Numbered from the stretch's first letter, positions 1 to 10,257 are shown. The stretch is 64,000 bases of DNA from Heliocidaris erythrogramma (GCA_025617745.1 CM046857.1:22659081-22723080), one strand, 5' to 3'. Program-made: numbers and translations. Notes: generated by a model not told the origin, from the sequence alone.

Positions 1-6
1 TTACAG

Positions 7-77
7 GTAACATCTTCTATGACTACATGATGGGTATCGAGTTCAACCCCCGCATCGGAAAGATGTTCGATTTCAAA
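7..77 (+). CDS. DHCR7: 7-dehydrocholesterol reductase, internal exon (gene enters from the left)
   Basis: This exon encodes about 24 residues with the ERG4/ERG24 sterol-reductase signature ([18 protein letters not shown]), followed by KMFDFK. DHCR7 is an ER membrane enzyme that reduces the C7-C8 double bond of 7-dehydrocholesterol with NADPH to give cholesterol. The exon ends in AAA before a clear donor (GTAAGT at 78-83), so the following intron is phase 0. The left edge is uncertain: TTACAG at 1-6 reads as a splice acceptor, giving an exon start at 7 inside the Gly codon, but the window may also simply begin within the exon, since codons stay open from base 3. The wording of the motif, and that of the two exons downstream, fits DHCR7 better than the related C14 reductases TM7SF2 or lamin B receptor. 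The N-terminal part of the protein, about 210 residues, lies outside the window. Confidence 0.9.
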
Positions 78-1269
78 GTAAGTCCTATAAAGTTTATACC
101 AGGATCATCAACATGATAATATGTTGAATGTGATGGAGGCATCGTTTCGAATTCGCCGACAAAGCCGTCTTACATTTTCGAAGAAGCAAGCGGAAGGGGG
201 GGGGGGGGGGGGGGGGGAACAGCTAGTCTAAACCTATTGGGTCATTACTACTTTTTTAATTAATGGCACTTACATTGTTAAATCTCTTTAGCGATTGAGT
301 ATACTAATCGTTTAGACTGCGCTGTAATAATCAAGGTGATAACGAGGTATGAGCCTTCATCTATTTCTCAATGGCCTGCAGTGCAGTCCTGTATGATGTC
401 TACAGCCTCGTCAAATCTGTCAATGAAACTGAACGACTTCGTTTCTTAATCATGTTGATAGCTTCTTTTTCTAAATTGTTTATCTTGTCAATCTATGTGC
501 AGTCATACAGACGGACCAATAAAGTCACCTGGACCAAGGAGGTTCAAACAGATGGAGTCTCAACTAACGATAATTAATGCAAACACCTGGCAGATTATAA
601 AGGATGTACAATTGAATTAATAAACTGCATTGAGTCTTTGAAGCGACGTCTGACGCCGCCAAAGTAAACGGGAAAGATTTAGAGATCTTTTGACATTTGA
701 ATATTTACGATGCGCAGTTAAATTCATAAATCGACAAACAGAGAAAGTGAATGTGCAGTTTCAATGTAAATAATTTCGATTTCATTCTGAAATTCCCCTC
801 CCTCAGGATGAACCATTTTTTTAGATATAGCCTTAAAAGTGTCACATGTGTGCCTCTTTAAGGGAAATTTTAACACCTTTCCGCTTAATTCCCATTATTA
901 AATTTGAATTCATACATTACCATCGTGAAAGATGGCTCTAGGAAATATAGCCAACCAAAGTAGTGGGCACAGTCAAGTCCAAAAATTGTCATCACAAATC
1001 TGGTATCTTTGGCACTAAATGTGTTCGCTTGAACCTTGTTATATCATTCATGTGCACTTTTTCGAAGTTACATTTGGGTCTGCGAAAACTAATTATCATT
1101 ACGACAGAATATCCTCCATTGTACTTAACCATGGTTATGCAATTAAACGGAATTTGATTTTTTTTCCTCTTTCGAAGAATGTTTTTGGAGAACGCATATA
1201 ATTATGTCATGTTTGTTGTGCATCAAAGCTGGCTTCAAAGGGAAGCTGTCTGCTATGACTTCATCTGTT

Positions 1270-1467
1270 TGAACCTGCTTGCCTGGACTAACATCGATTT
1301 CTCGATGGGCCTGGGCCCGTCAGCAGTAGGAACTGCATCCATCTCCTTCTCTACCTGAACATAGACCACATAATTGTACTTTGCAAGCAGTACTACCTTT
1401 ACGGTCACAGTGTTCTCACTTAGAGAATGACAAACGTCCACTATATCTGTAGTTGATGAAAACATTC
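1270..1467 (+). pseudogene. Most diverged copy of the DHCR7 exon start (unit 0)
   Basis: The segment TTGCCTGGACTAACATCGAT and TTCTCGATGG (about 1280-1308) resembles GCGTGGACCATCATCAAC / TTCTCGATGG of the real exon. Further on, CTTTACGGTCACAGTGTTCT (about 1398) resembles the TACGGTTACGTCACC stretch. The repeat then runs into AACATTCACCAACTGATTTC (1461-1480), the same intron sequence that precedes each later unit. About 70 extra bases relative to the other units suggest an insertion. It is the weakest of the copies. Confidence 0.45.
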
Positions 1468-1497
1468 ACCAACTGATTTCACCCTTTTTCTTCCCAG

Positions 1498-1590
1498 CAT
1501 TTCTTCAACAGGCGACCCGTTATCATCGCATGGACCATCATCAACTTCTTCGTGGCTTGCCAGTAGCACGATTTGTATGGTTACAGTCTA
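1498..1590 (+). pseudogene. Decayed duplicate of the DHCR7 exon start (unit 1)
   Basis: An acceptor-like tract (CCCTTTTTCTTCCCAG, ending at 1497) is followed by an in-frame copy of the next exon's first codons. It reads HFFNRRPVIIAWTIINFFVACQ and then a TAG stop, against [23 protein letters not shown] in the real exon. The copy keeps roughly 22 codons, lacks the rest of the 85-codon exon, and has no donor. It starts 175 bases upstream of unit 2. It could be included by mis-splicing, but that would truncate the protein. Confidence 0.8.
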
Positions 1591-1672
1591 CTCTGACTGA
1601 TTGTTGACAATATCCACAGTATCTGTAGTTCAAGTAAACATTCACCAGCTGATTTCACCTTCTTCTTTCTAG

Positions 1673-1770
1673 CATTTCTTCAACGGCCGACCTAGTATAG
1701 TCGCATGGACCAAAAGATCATCAACTTCTCCCTTGCTTGCAAGCAATATGAACTGAATGGTTACAGTATT
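1673..1770 (+). pseudogene. Decayed duplicate of the DHCR7 exon start (unit 2)
   Basis: A second acceptor-like tract (CACCTTCTTCTTTCTAG, ending at 1672) is followed by HFFNGRPSIVAWT. A short insertion (AAAAG after the ACC of the Thr codon) then breaks the frame, after which TCATCAACTTCTCCCTTGCT and TGCAAGCAATATGAACT still match the real exon. Its start is 176 bases upstream of the functional exon start at 1849, matching the 175-base step before it, so the units form a tandem array. Confidence 0.8.
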
Positions 1771-1848
1771 CTCTCCTTTAGCGTAGATGTGCCCAGTCTA
1801 TTTTGTTGACAGAAACATTCACCAACTAATTCCTCTTTCCCCTTCCAG

Positions 1849-2103
1849 CTTTTCTTCAACGGACGACCGGGTATCGTCGCGTGGACCATCATCAACTTCT
1901 CGATGGCTTGCAAGCAGTACGAGCTCTACGGTTACGTCACCAACTCCATGATCCTGGTCAATTTCCTGGAGGCCATCTATGTGGTAGATTACTTCTGGAA
2001 CGAGGCGTGGTACCTTCATACCATCGACATGCACCACGATCATTTTGGTTGGTACCTGGCCTGGGGTGACATGGTCTACCTGCCGTTCATGTATACCCTT
2101 CAG
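1849..2103 (+). CDS. DHCR7: 7-dehydrocholesterol reductase, internal exon
   Basis: This 255-base exon encodes 85 codons and is phase 0 at both ends (acceptor TTCCCCTTCCAG, donor CAG|GTGAAT). The translation begins [18 protein letters not shown], passes through a hydrophobic segment ([16 protein letters not shown], about residues 41-56 of the exon), then [20 protein letters not shown], and ends [11 protein letters not shown]. The [12 protein letters not shown] stretch is characteristic of DHCR7; the C14 reductases have a different sequence there. It lies in the multi-pass membrane core thought to form the sterol and NADPH pocket. The 5' end of this exon has been tandemly duplicated in the upstream intron. 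Confidence 0.95.
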
Positions 2104-2721
2104 GTGAATATCAATAGATCTTAATATTGTGTTTTAATTTTGTATGTAGTCCTTTCAAGGACTTAAAATACAAAATGAATAATGTATGCAAATTCTTGAG
2201 TATTGGCGAATGTGTATTTGTGTGAGTCAAAGATCTGCTTATTTCATGAGTAGGCGAGAGAGTGGCTGTGAATCTGTTTCCACAGACATGGCATCTTTTA
2301 ACCAAAAGATGGCGCTATGATTTCTTTGTGATTGCGAGAGATTGGTATGCAATATTATTATGTTAGGGAACATTTTCGACTGAGCTGAAGACTCAAGAGT
2401 AAGTTCATAGTAGTCTGACTCGTCTCATTATGTTTAGTCCTTGATTGCTTAATGATACGTAATATAAATAATATTTACTTGCATGGATCACGCTGAACTT
2501 TTTATTGTTTATATGAGCATTTCGCACACTCACACCTAGTACTTCAGGCACATTGTACGTCATCATCCCAATATAGCACCCAGAGTGAGCTGCAACAGAA
2601 CAAGATCACCGAGTGATATTGGTGTTTTTTAATATTTTATATTTCTTTCAACCTAAAATAATATTGCTATTGTCCATTTCTAATTACTAAACAATTATAC
2701 TCTCTCTATGGTCACCCACAG
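2104..2721 (+). other. DHCR7 last intron
   Basis: The intron runs from GTGAAT to an acceptor ending CACCCACAG at 2721. It is phase 0. From memory of the human gene, the known splice allele c.964-1G>C puts the last human intron just before codon 322 of 475, leaving a 154-codon last exon. The last exon here is also 154 codons, so this intron appears conserved in position and phase. No other feature is visible inside it. Confidence 0.85.
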
Positions 2722-3186
2722 TGCTTTTACTTGGTGTTCAACCCTGTCGAGCTCTCTTGGCCCATCTTTACCGCCATCTTCCTACTCGGAACCATCGGCT
2801 ACTACATCTTCCGGTCGGTCAACCGGCAGAAGGACTACTTCCGGCGCACGAACGGACAAGCCCCCATCTGGGGCGCCAAGCCCAAGTACATCGACGCCAC
2901 GTACACCAGCGGGGACGGCCAGGAGAGGAAGAGCAAGCTGTTACTCTCCGGCTGGTGGGGCATCACCCGGCACATGAACTACACCGGTGACCTGATGCAG
3001 GCAGCGGCCTGGTGCCTCTCCTGCGGGACAGGACACATCTTCCCGTACTACTACCTGGTTTTCATGACCATTCTGCTCATACACCGTTGCCGGCGGGACG
3101 AGGACCGCTGCTACGCCAAGTACGGCAAGTCCTGGGAGCTCTACATGAAGAAAGTGCCCTGCAGGCTTATACCTTACGTCTATTGA
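2722..3186 (+). CDS. DHCR7: 7-dehydrocholesterol reductase, terminal exon with stop codon
   Basis: The exon encodes 154 codons followed by TGA (3184-3186). It opens [16 protein letters not shown] and includes a membrane segment ([16 protein letters not shown]). The soluble NADPH-side loop follows ([20 protein letters not shown]), then [20 protein letters not shown] and a second hydrophobic stretch ([17 protein letters not shown]). The second ERG4/ERG24 family signature, [18 protein letters not shown], follows, and the protein ends near the usual PxRLIPYVY terminus. The GC content is clearly higher than in the flanking DNA, as expected for the only strongly selected coding sequence here. The reading frame is open and shows no damage, so the gene is probably functional. 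The symbol is assigned by protein wording, not by a database search. Confidence 0.96.
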   Translation, partial: CFYLVFNPVELSWPIFTAIFLLGTIGYYIFRSVNRQKDYFRRTNGQAPIWGAKPKYIDATYTSGDGQERKSKLLLSGWWGITRHMNYTGDLMQAAAWCLSCGTGHIFPYYYLVFMTILLIHRCRRDEDRCYAKYGKSWELYMKKVPCRLIPYVY

Positions 3187-3205
3187 AAATCTTGATAATT
3201 GTGTA

Positions 3206-3211
3206 AATAAA
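3206..3211 (+). terminator. Candidate poly(A) signal of DHCR7
   Basis: AATAAA lies only 20 bases after the stop codon, which would give a very short 3' untranslated region. Other A/T-rich signals lie further right, so a longer 3' end is possible; transcript data would decide. Confidence 0.5.
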
Positions 3212-3542
3212 AACCAACCCTATATCTAAACAAGTCCCAATTAATTTTTTCAGACTTGCTCCAGTAGGTAAGATCAGAAGCCTTAAACGGGCCAACGTTG
3301 TTGTTTTTTTGGTTGTTTCTTTTTTGAAGTAGCAGTCGAATACACTTCGGCCAAACGCACAACTTTCTTCACATAAGCCGATCGGGATCAAACTTTAAAT
3401 AAGTCACAGCTGAAACTCAGGACTCTGATTGGTTAACGCTAAAGGGGTCTGGATCAGATTATTCATTCAATCACCAAACATGCCCTACATTTTGTCAGCA
3501 AAACCTTCTATCCTGACCGAAAGGTTGGTCCACCAAACAAAT

Positions 3543-3676
3543 CGCTATATCATGGGCGATTGAGTTATGTTTCGTGAGATGGTTTTCACTTTATCATGGG
3601 CGATTGATTTATGTTGTGTTTAGATGGTTTTCGCTATATCATGGGCGATTGTGTTATGTTGCGTTTAGATGGTTAT
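3543..3676 (+). repeat. Three tandem copies of a 44-45 bp unit
   Basis: Each unit contains TATCATGGGCGATTG followed by a TTATGTT and a GAGATGGTTTT/TAGATGGTTTT segment. The three copies start near 3543, 3587 and 3632 and differ at several positions. No coding role is apparent. Confidence 0.8.
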
Positions 3677-4264
3677 GCCTGTTGCACACGAGGGCCCTTT
3701 CCTCCGCGCTGCGTCATGTTACTACACTATTTAATTCATTCAATTCAAAGTAATCAATACATGTACCACACTCAACAGCATTTTATAAAGATGATGGTTC
3801 CACACTACAATAAACCTAAGGAGTAGATAGAACGGCTGTCTACGCAAATGTTCCGTCGTAGCCAACTTTTTCTGAGAAATCCGAAACCTTGCGCTAGGCC
3901 CTTGTACCCAAGTGACAAAGAGTTGCGTTTGCGCCATAATGATAATAATAATAGCTACATTTATATTGCGCACGTATCCATCCCAGAGGATGCTCAAGGC
4001 GCCTACAAAGGAGTATTATTACCCTGGCTTTAACCCAGCTGCCCTAAGGCTCTAAAAGCATTAAAGGAATAAATTCCTACCAGGTACCCATTTACTACAC
4101 CTGGGTGGAGAGTTGCAAATGTAGATTAATGTCTTGCCAAAGGACAGTAGTGTCGCGGCGGGACTCGAACCACGAACCATGAGATCCACAGTCCGGTGAC
4201 GTATCCACTAGACTGCGTCTCGATCCGTCTTGTGCCTTTAGACGCCTGTGTGCAACGGGCATAA
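3673..4264. mobile_element. Element with short inverted ends enclosing a SINE
   Basis: TTATGCCTGTTGCACAC at 3673-3689 is matched in inverse orientation by GTGTGCAACGGGCATAA at 4248-4264. The ends are about 17 bases with one mismatch. The interior includes the tRNA-type SINE at 3941-4228, which probably inserted into the older element. No target duplication was identified. Confidence 0.5.
3941..4228 (-). mobile_element. tRNA-derived SINE (- strand)
   Basis: Read on the - strand, the head contains TCTAGTGGATACGTCAC (box-A-like) and a near-perfect RNA polymerase III B box, GGTTCGAGTCC (+ strand 4161-4171). A body with CTCTCCACCCAGGTG and AAATGGGTACCTGGTAGGA follows, ending in a short (ATT)n tail near 3941. 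A second copy with the same order of blocks is at 54548 on the other strand. This kind of tRNA-headed SINE is common in echinoderm genomes; the family name is not assigned. Confidence 0.85.
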
Positions 4265-4269
4265 CACAC

Positions 4270-6165
4270 AGTTTGCAGGCCTCAACATTTCTGTCGCATA
4301 CCTTATACCTAATAATGTGTATACTAGTTGTTCATTTAAAGAGACCTAGTAGAACAAAAACAAACAAACAAACAAAACCAAATCGAACGATACCAAAAAA
4401 AAAAAAAAAAAAATAAAAGATGAATAAATAAAATAAAAAGAAACGGTGGTGGATTATATATTACGCTCATATGCAATATAACTTACTATCATGACAAGAT
4501 CATCATTTGAAGATGGACAAGAATAGTTAGACTTCTTTGAAACAAGATGTCTTAAGTTGTTTTAAAGAGAGTTTTAACAATACTTTTGATGAGATTTTGA
4601 TATCACATCAGTATGATATCTTTCTTATGCAGTATTATCACGGAGTTCATACTTCCAGAGCCCCAAAGTCAAATCTGCCAGAAATCCGAAAACTGTTTTC
4701 TCTACGTTTGCCGGTTTTTGCAGGTGTCTGCATTATTATGGTGCTTTTGAGAATTCAACTCATTTTATGTCAAAACAACAGAATTTCAGTATTCTTGATG
4801 ATAGAGGCCATTACAGGATGGTGTTAACTGTGGTGCAGTAAAAAAATCAACTGTGAAACATGTTTGATAGCACAGTATTTGAGACATAACCCTTATCATG
4901 GCATTAGCTCAAACGAAGAAAGAATCGCTGTCGTAGAAAAATAACTGTGAGTCCTCTTCAAAACCATCATAATATCAACTAAGTCATTGTGTTTTTAGAC
5001 ATGTTTGAAAGACGATCCTTTGTCAACTCTCACGAAACGCTTTAGAGATTTTTGTATTGAGATCTTTGTAATTATTCCACGCGAGTGTCGTTTCAAATTT
5101 GCTGCAAAATTATCTGTACGGACTCAACAACAGCACTAATGAAAAAAGCTTAGCGCCACCTGTAGTTAGAAAAGAATCACACGCCAACTTGCAACTTGTT
5201 GTGTTGTGTTTTCGTTTCAGTCGGCGTAGTACGTGTGTTTGATTACCTGGTAACATATTTAAAAGTTATTGCCATGGTAAGGGTTAAGAAAAAAAAAGGC
5301 TTCTGTGTTTTTGTCCAACCCAGAGAGGTTGTGTTTCTTGCCAAGAACTTTTTACAATATTAGTCTAGGACTTGTAAAATGTCAGAAACCAGTTTGTTCG
5401 TAAAACACCGTCGATTGACGCTAACTATGTGTTACATTGTGTGAGAATACTATAATGCCAGTTGCTATACAGCCTCATAAAACTGTTGAGCAGTTTATAT
5501 GTGTAGGTCAATGAAATAGGCTGATTTTTTTTTCTTCAAACTGATGGAACATGGTGCTTCAATAGAAGAATTTTAGCGCTGAAATGCGATATATCATGTA
5601 CAAGGGTTTGGGAAAAATATACCTTTATGAATATTGATTGATTTTTCTATTATCTTTTTCTTTTTGACAAAATGTTCCAAAGCAGAAAGTGTCTAACGCT
5701 GAAACACAGTATTACATAACTGATACATTTCATCTTATTATGTTTTTATCCAACTTACGGAACAACATGTAGTTACGCACAATCAGGCTGATTTCGCACA
5801 AGACAACGTTTATTTTTTTACCTAATCATTGCTATGTCTGATGCTTTTCTGTAACATCTGCTGATAGAGAAAAATACCAGGGTCTTTTTTTTTTCTTTTC
5901 TTTTTTTCATTTTGGGGTCAGATTTCACTATCAATTTTCGCTTGGAGGGATGCTAAAGTTTGAGAACTTTTGGAAGAAAGAAAAGCGAAAGAAGAATAAT
6001 TATAATGAAATGTTAAGAAAGACAACAAGAGTTACTGTATGGCATGTTGCCTGAATTTATTGCATATGTTATGCACGTGCACACATTGAACTTGCAATAA
6101 CATTTACAATCTTCGACCCAGAACCTCTTTTGTGTCATTATAATGTTTATTCGTTCTAAACTTGC
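4270..6165. other. AT-rich intergenic DNA
   Basis: I see no gene, RNA gene or clear repeat apart from short A and T runs (for example 4396-4413 and 5887-5907). The 96-codon open frame at 4537-4827 has no recognisable domain. Confidence 0.6.
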
Positions 6166-6171
6166 AGAGCT

Positions 6172-6294
6172 GGGCTCCGTATTTGATATAAAGAATTGTG
6201 ATCGATTCGCATCCGTCGTAACTTAAAATCAGTCGCAACAGACAGTTGCGGTTAATTTAAATTTGCGATTTCAACTCTTTATACGACGGGGCCC
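6172..6294. mobile_element. Palindromic MITE, copy 1 of a GGGCYCCGT family
   Basis: The left end GGGCTCCGTATTTGATATAA and the right end TTTATACGACGGGGCCC are imperfect inverted repeats, and the interior carries TTGCGATTT / CAGTCGCAAC blocks. The segment at about 8535-8660 shares the motifs GATTCGCAT, GTTGCGAAT and TTTATAAGACGGGACCC, so this is a dispersed family. Confidence 0.6.
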
Positions 6295-6785
6295 TGAACT
6301 ACTGAAGAAAAAAAATGCAATCATATAACCTCAAAGTGAGTTCATGTTTGTGTTGAAAACTTCTTTATACTGATATGGAAGGATCACATTTTAAAGTTAT
6401 TGCAATATTGACCTAGCAAATTAAACTCACATATCTTACAGTTCAATGAGAAAAATGATGAGGTAAATCATAATAATTAGTAATCAACTCAATGTTTCAT
6501 TTTAACAATTGAAATGTGTCCAAGTTATTTGATTTAGATGTTGTTAATGGTAATGTTAAATTGCAATGTAGTGCTGCAGATTATGTAGCCGAAATGCAGC
6601 TGAAGTTGAACAAAACAGACATAATAACAGCCAAGATACATGGATTTCTATAAACTTTTTCAACTTCTTTCCCCTGGTGCACATATACCGAACATGTGTA
6701 AGAACTCATAGAGAGGCGTTGGGAGAAATTTTGAGGATTTTACTCCACCTGGAAAGAAATATTAAAATATGATGTGAAAAGCACT

Positions 6786-7320
6786 GTGATATGTGTGATG
6801 TATTCCCATTGCTAGCACTATGAAATTTGGTTGCACTATGTTGTGTACACTATACACATCGTTCTGTGTCCACAGTTTGTCACACAGTTTGAGGACAGTG
6901 TATACACACAGTATTTACACATGATATTAAACAGTGTGAATGTGTCTTGAAATTTAATCTGCGGTCTCTATGTGTCCATCCTGTGATATGAACACTCTAC
7001 TATTCACTTTATTAAAAAAACAAAAAAACATATATTCGCTCTGTTACAGTATGAGCACAGTTTGTACACAATGTTTTTCACGTTGTCCACACTATGAATG
7101 TATTTTCACATTCAATCTCTGGTTAAGCCTATACAGTCTGAAGTTCCTATCCTCTGTGATTCACTCTTGGAATGTGACCCAGTGCATTTTGTGTCTCTTA
7201 GTGTAAGGGCAGAGTGGTACACAATGCTGTACACCTGAACAAGACAAGTGTGGTCTCACTATACTAACACTGTGATTCTAGCTTGACACACAATATGTGT
7301 GCAGTTTGAACCAGTGTCGA
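6786..7320 (+). repeat. Degenerate CACAGTGT/ACACAGT-rich tract
   Basis: Words such as CACTGTG, CACAGTTTG, CAGTGTATACACACAGT and GTGTACACAATG recur every 10-40 bases for about 530 bases. They are too diverged for a regular period. A related tract lies at 41430-41770. The open frames 6970-7206 and 7299-7598 fall within or near it and are probably by-products. Confidence 0.6.
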
Positions 7321-7710
7321 ATGTATTGCAAATACTCGAGGGTTACTTTCATTGTGTCAACGCGTTTGTGACCCAGCGCCCTTTACGGCTAGGTCGAACA
7401 GGGAAATCAGTTTTGTTATTGCATTATGTCTTCTTCAATGATATACATGTACAATGTATTATATATGTGAGCTGTGTACGTGCACATATTCTTGATGTTA
7501 TCTTTCAAAACAGAAAATGTATTGGGTTAATGTTACAACTGTTCAGTGTGTGTTTGGTTGCAATCAAAGTGCTGTTCAGGTTTTTTTTTTTTGCATAACA
7601 TTTATGTGGTTAATTGTTAATTAAAAGTAAATTCTGATTAAAATCTCTTTTGCAGATTCGCCAAATTGTTTCTTTATCAATCTAGTCGCCAGAAGAAGTT
7701 TGGATACTCA

Positions 7711-7748
7711 GAGAGAGAGAGAGAGAGAGGGGGGGGGGGGGGGGGGGG
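7711..7748 (+). repeat. (GA)n joined to (G)n tract
   Basis: A run of GAGA (7711-7728) passes directly into a G homopolymer of about 20 bases. This is one of at least eight such junctions in the window, always with GA on the 5' side of the G run on the purine strand. Such tracts can form triplex or quadruplex DNA. Confidence 0.9.
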
Positions 7749-8095
7749 AGAAAGATATTTCTACTAAAATTTACAATTCCTTCATGCAAAAGTGAGAAAA
7801 AATGGAATTATGAAATTTCAATAAAGGTAAGAGAGAGAGAATGCCGCGAAAGAGAACACAGCATGGGGTTGAGTATAACACAGCTTCCTCGAACCTTGAA
7901 CAAACGACATCACACTTAGAAAAGATCAAAATATAAAGAACTCAAACATTCTATAAATATCGGTGAAACAAGAGAAGCCAAAGAATACAACTGAGAAGAA
8001 AGCAAATCACCCGGAGGCTTATTGCTCTTGTATGGTATCGACGTCACCCATCACGTGAACACCATTATTTCACAATGAGGCAGACCAAGAAGACT

Positions 8096-8330
8096 TAAAA
8101 TTCAATTCAATTCAATTCAATTTTATTTTCATTTCCAACAGAAAGGTACATATCAAAGTGCATTTTAACAAAATAACACGATAACCAATAATTATGACAA
8201 TTAAAAAAGAAGGAATAAACTATATTCCTGAGGTGAATGCCATTGAGGACCTGGGATTGTAATGGAAGACTTCATGTGATTATTATCGGCTCTTGACTGA
8301 TTTCTAGTAAAAAGGTCTTACTGATGGGAG
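8096..8330 (-). mobile_element. Possible 3' end of a non-LTR retrotransposon with pentamer tail
   Basis: Four ATTCA units (about 8099-8121) lead into TTTTATTTTCATTTCCAACA. Read on the - strand this is GGAAATGAAAATAAAA followed by a TTGAA-type tail, the usual layout of the 3' end of CR1/L2-like LINEs. No reverse-transcriptase frame remains next to it. The inner edge is a guess. Confidence 0.45.
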
Positions 8331-8534
8331 TCGACTCCTCAAAGTACCGCCCGAAATGAGGGATAGGGAAACGAAGAGCGAATGAGAGATGGATGACAGC
8401 AGTAAAAAGAAAGAGGAAAGAGGGGAAATAAGAGAGTTTAGATTACACCAAATAATCCACAAGATTCCGCTTTAGAACCCCATTTTTTAGATTATTATTC
8501 AATTCAGTTTTAACATGTGAATATTGTATCAAAG

Positions 8535-8660
8535 CGTTTGACTCGAATCGATGGCAAATTGAAATCAATCGCAACTCCTATCTTTTAAGTACACAGTTGC
8601 GAATAACTTTAAGTTGTGAACGATTCGCATCATTCGCAACACTTTATAAGACGGGACCCA
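8535..8660. mobile_element. Palindromic MITE, copy 2 of the GGGCYCCGT family
   Basis: The right end TTTATAAGACGGGACCC and the internal GATTCGCATCATTCGCAAC match the copy at 6172-6294. The left end is more diverged. Confidence 0.5.
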
Positions 8661-8661
8661 G

Positions 8662-9780
8662 ATCTACAATATCGGCTTCAGGTCACAGTGTTGTACACGA
8701 TTCCACCAGATTCGATCACAGTCATTATACCGTAGTTGTTCAGTTGTCTTTTAATGTTGTTCTCAAACTTACGGGTCTCCCTGTATCAATTATGGATAGC
8801 CTATAAGCGCAGATATTTATACAAAAAAATTGCCTGTCGACGTCTATTCCCTCGTTCGTCGTAAGTTGAACTTTATAGGATCTATCATAACAATAAAATA
8901 CTCACCAATTACACTCTCCAAACTTCTTTGACCTGCTCACAACTTGCCTGATCTCGATCACTCTTTCTTCCATTTTCCTCTTTCCATTTCACTTCACTGT
9001 TGATGTATGAAAGACCGGGGGAAAATATAGTCTTGTGTAAGTGTTTGATTTAATTTCATTCCATTATCATCCCTTTCCTTTCTTTCCATTTCTTTCATTT
9101 TTCCAAAATTTCCCTAGCTCTGAACGCTTCATAAGTGGGTTATTTTCGCGAAAGAATAATATAGTATATCAAAGCCTTTTCACAGAGGCTCCCACGTGAT
9201 GTTACCTGAATCCTTCAATGAAATATTCACTCACCATCATTACCATGGAAACCTGCCTATAGAGAACATATCTCATAACCAATTACGGTTGTTTACAATT
9301 TTGAAGAACTATGCCAACGCAAAAAGGGGGGTTAGAGCATGTATAGTGATTAAATCAAAGGTGGATTTGAATATTTCCAGGAAGACTTCCTCCGTATAGA
9401 AATGGCTCATGATAATGCCAGGCATCGGCTAAATTATAGTGGAGATGAGAGTCTTAAAAGGCCGATGAAGATCACACCCATCCTTTGTTATTTGGTATTT
9501 TGATAGGAAATAGCATAACAAAGTTTAAACCAGAAAGGAAGGGAAATTAGTAGACAGGTTTACAAAAATAATATACAGCCTATTTGCATCCCGATGGTCT
9601 TAAAATAAAATTGATGGTATTGTATGCAGTTTGCTGGTTTTCACCGTGCAACTATAGTATATAGTTATGGTGCAACCTCTTTAATAGCGGATGTCCATTA
9701 TTATCATTCTTTTTCTTGTTGTTGATGTTGTTGTTGTTGTTCTTCTTCTCCTTCGTCTTCCTCTTCCTCTTTTTCTTTTC
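8662..9780. other. Intergenic DNA without supported features
   Basis: The stretch is AT-rich with a few T/C-rich patches (8960-9110) and a CTT-rich patch at 9700-9780. The open frames (9196-9399, 9704-9886) have no recognisable content. Confidence 0.6.
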
Positions 9781-10107
9781 CACTTGGTGTAATACCTTCA
9801 CGCATGCACAGTCGTGCTAAAAAAATTGTTTGTTGCGCGCGCAAGCAGACAAACTTTTGACCAATCAACGCACGACCAATACGCATGCTCTGCGCCTTAG
9901 CATTGTGACGTCACACGCATTCACCGTCTTGTCGTATCTCCTAGTTACTTGGTTGCATTCTAACTGACCTTAGCTTCGGTTTTGTCGGCAGTATAATATC
10001 GAATAACTCCCTTTCCGGACTACAATTTTTTTTGCTATCTGAGTGGAAATCATTTTCTTTCTTTCAAAAATACATTTTTTCTTCAAAAGACTTTGTTTTT
10101 GTGTTCA
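9780..10107 (+). promoter_or_regulatory. Candidate CpG-rich promoter with a possible untranslated first exon
   Basis: Within about 130 bases there are two NRF-1-like words (ACGCATGCAC near 9800; ACGCATGCTCTGCGCC at 9881-9896), two CCAAT boxes (9861-9865 and 9876-9880), and one full cAMP-response palindrome (TGACGTCA, 9906-9913). CpG density is much higher than in the flanking DNA. About 195 bases further on, TTGTGTTCAG|GTGAGAAC is a strong donor with the exon end at about 10107. The layout suggests a TATA-less promoter with a non-coding first exon on the + strand. I found no downstream exon to attach to it, so the gene is unknown. The sites could also be chance matches. Confidence 0.35.
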
Positions 10108-10257
10108 GGTGAGAACAAAAATTGTGTCTTTGACACTTTTTTTCATTCTTTGAATCACATTTTGTATAATCCACATATATTGTGGTAATCAATGTATGCA
10201 CTAATTTTTTTGGGTCTATTTTATAAAATCTTATTAATGGTTTTTCTATATACAGTT

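Larger units (their letters stand above)
78..1848 (+). other. DHCR7 intron (between the first and second exon seen here)
   Basis: The intron runs from a GTAAGT donor to a pyrimidine-rich TTCCCCTTCCAG acceptor. It contains a 22-base G run (196-217) and AT-rich DNA with no supported gene. From about 1280 it contains tandem, decayed copies of the start of the next exon, listed separately. Short open frames at 371-577 and 963-1201 show no domain or homology that I recognise. Confidence 0.85.

Noticed and set aside
371-577. 68-codon open frame in the first DHCR7 intron
   Set aside because: No domain and no splice sites in phase with the gene. It lies in intron sequence.
3543-3676. CRISPR array
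   Set aside because: The units are adjacent tandem repeats without unique spacers, and the DNA is eukaryotic.
4140-4230. A true tRNA gene
   Set aside because: The B box is good, but no acceptor stem, anticodon arm or terminator fits, and the same sequence recurs at 54548 with a SINE body.
4537-4827. 96-codon open frame
   Set aside because: Composition is that of random AT-rich DNA, and I recognise no motif.
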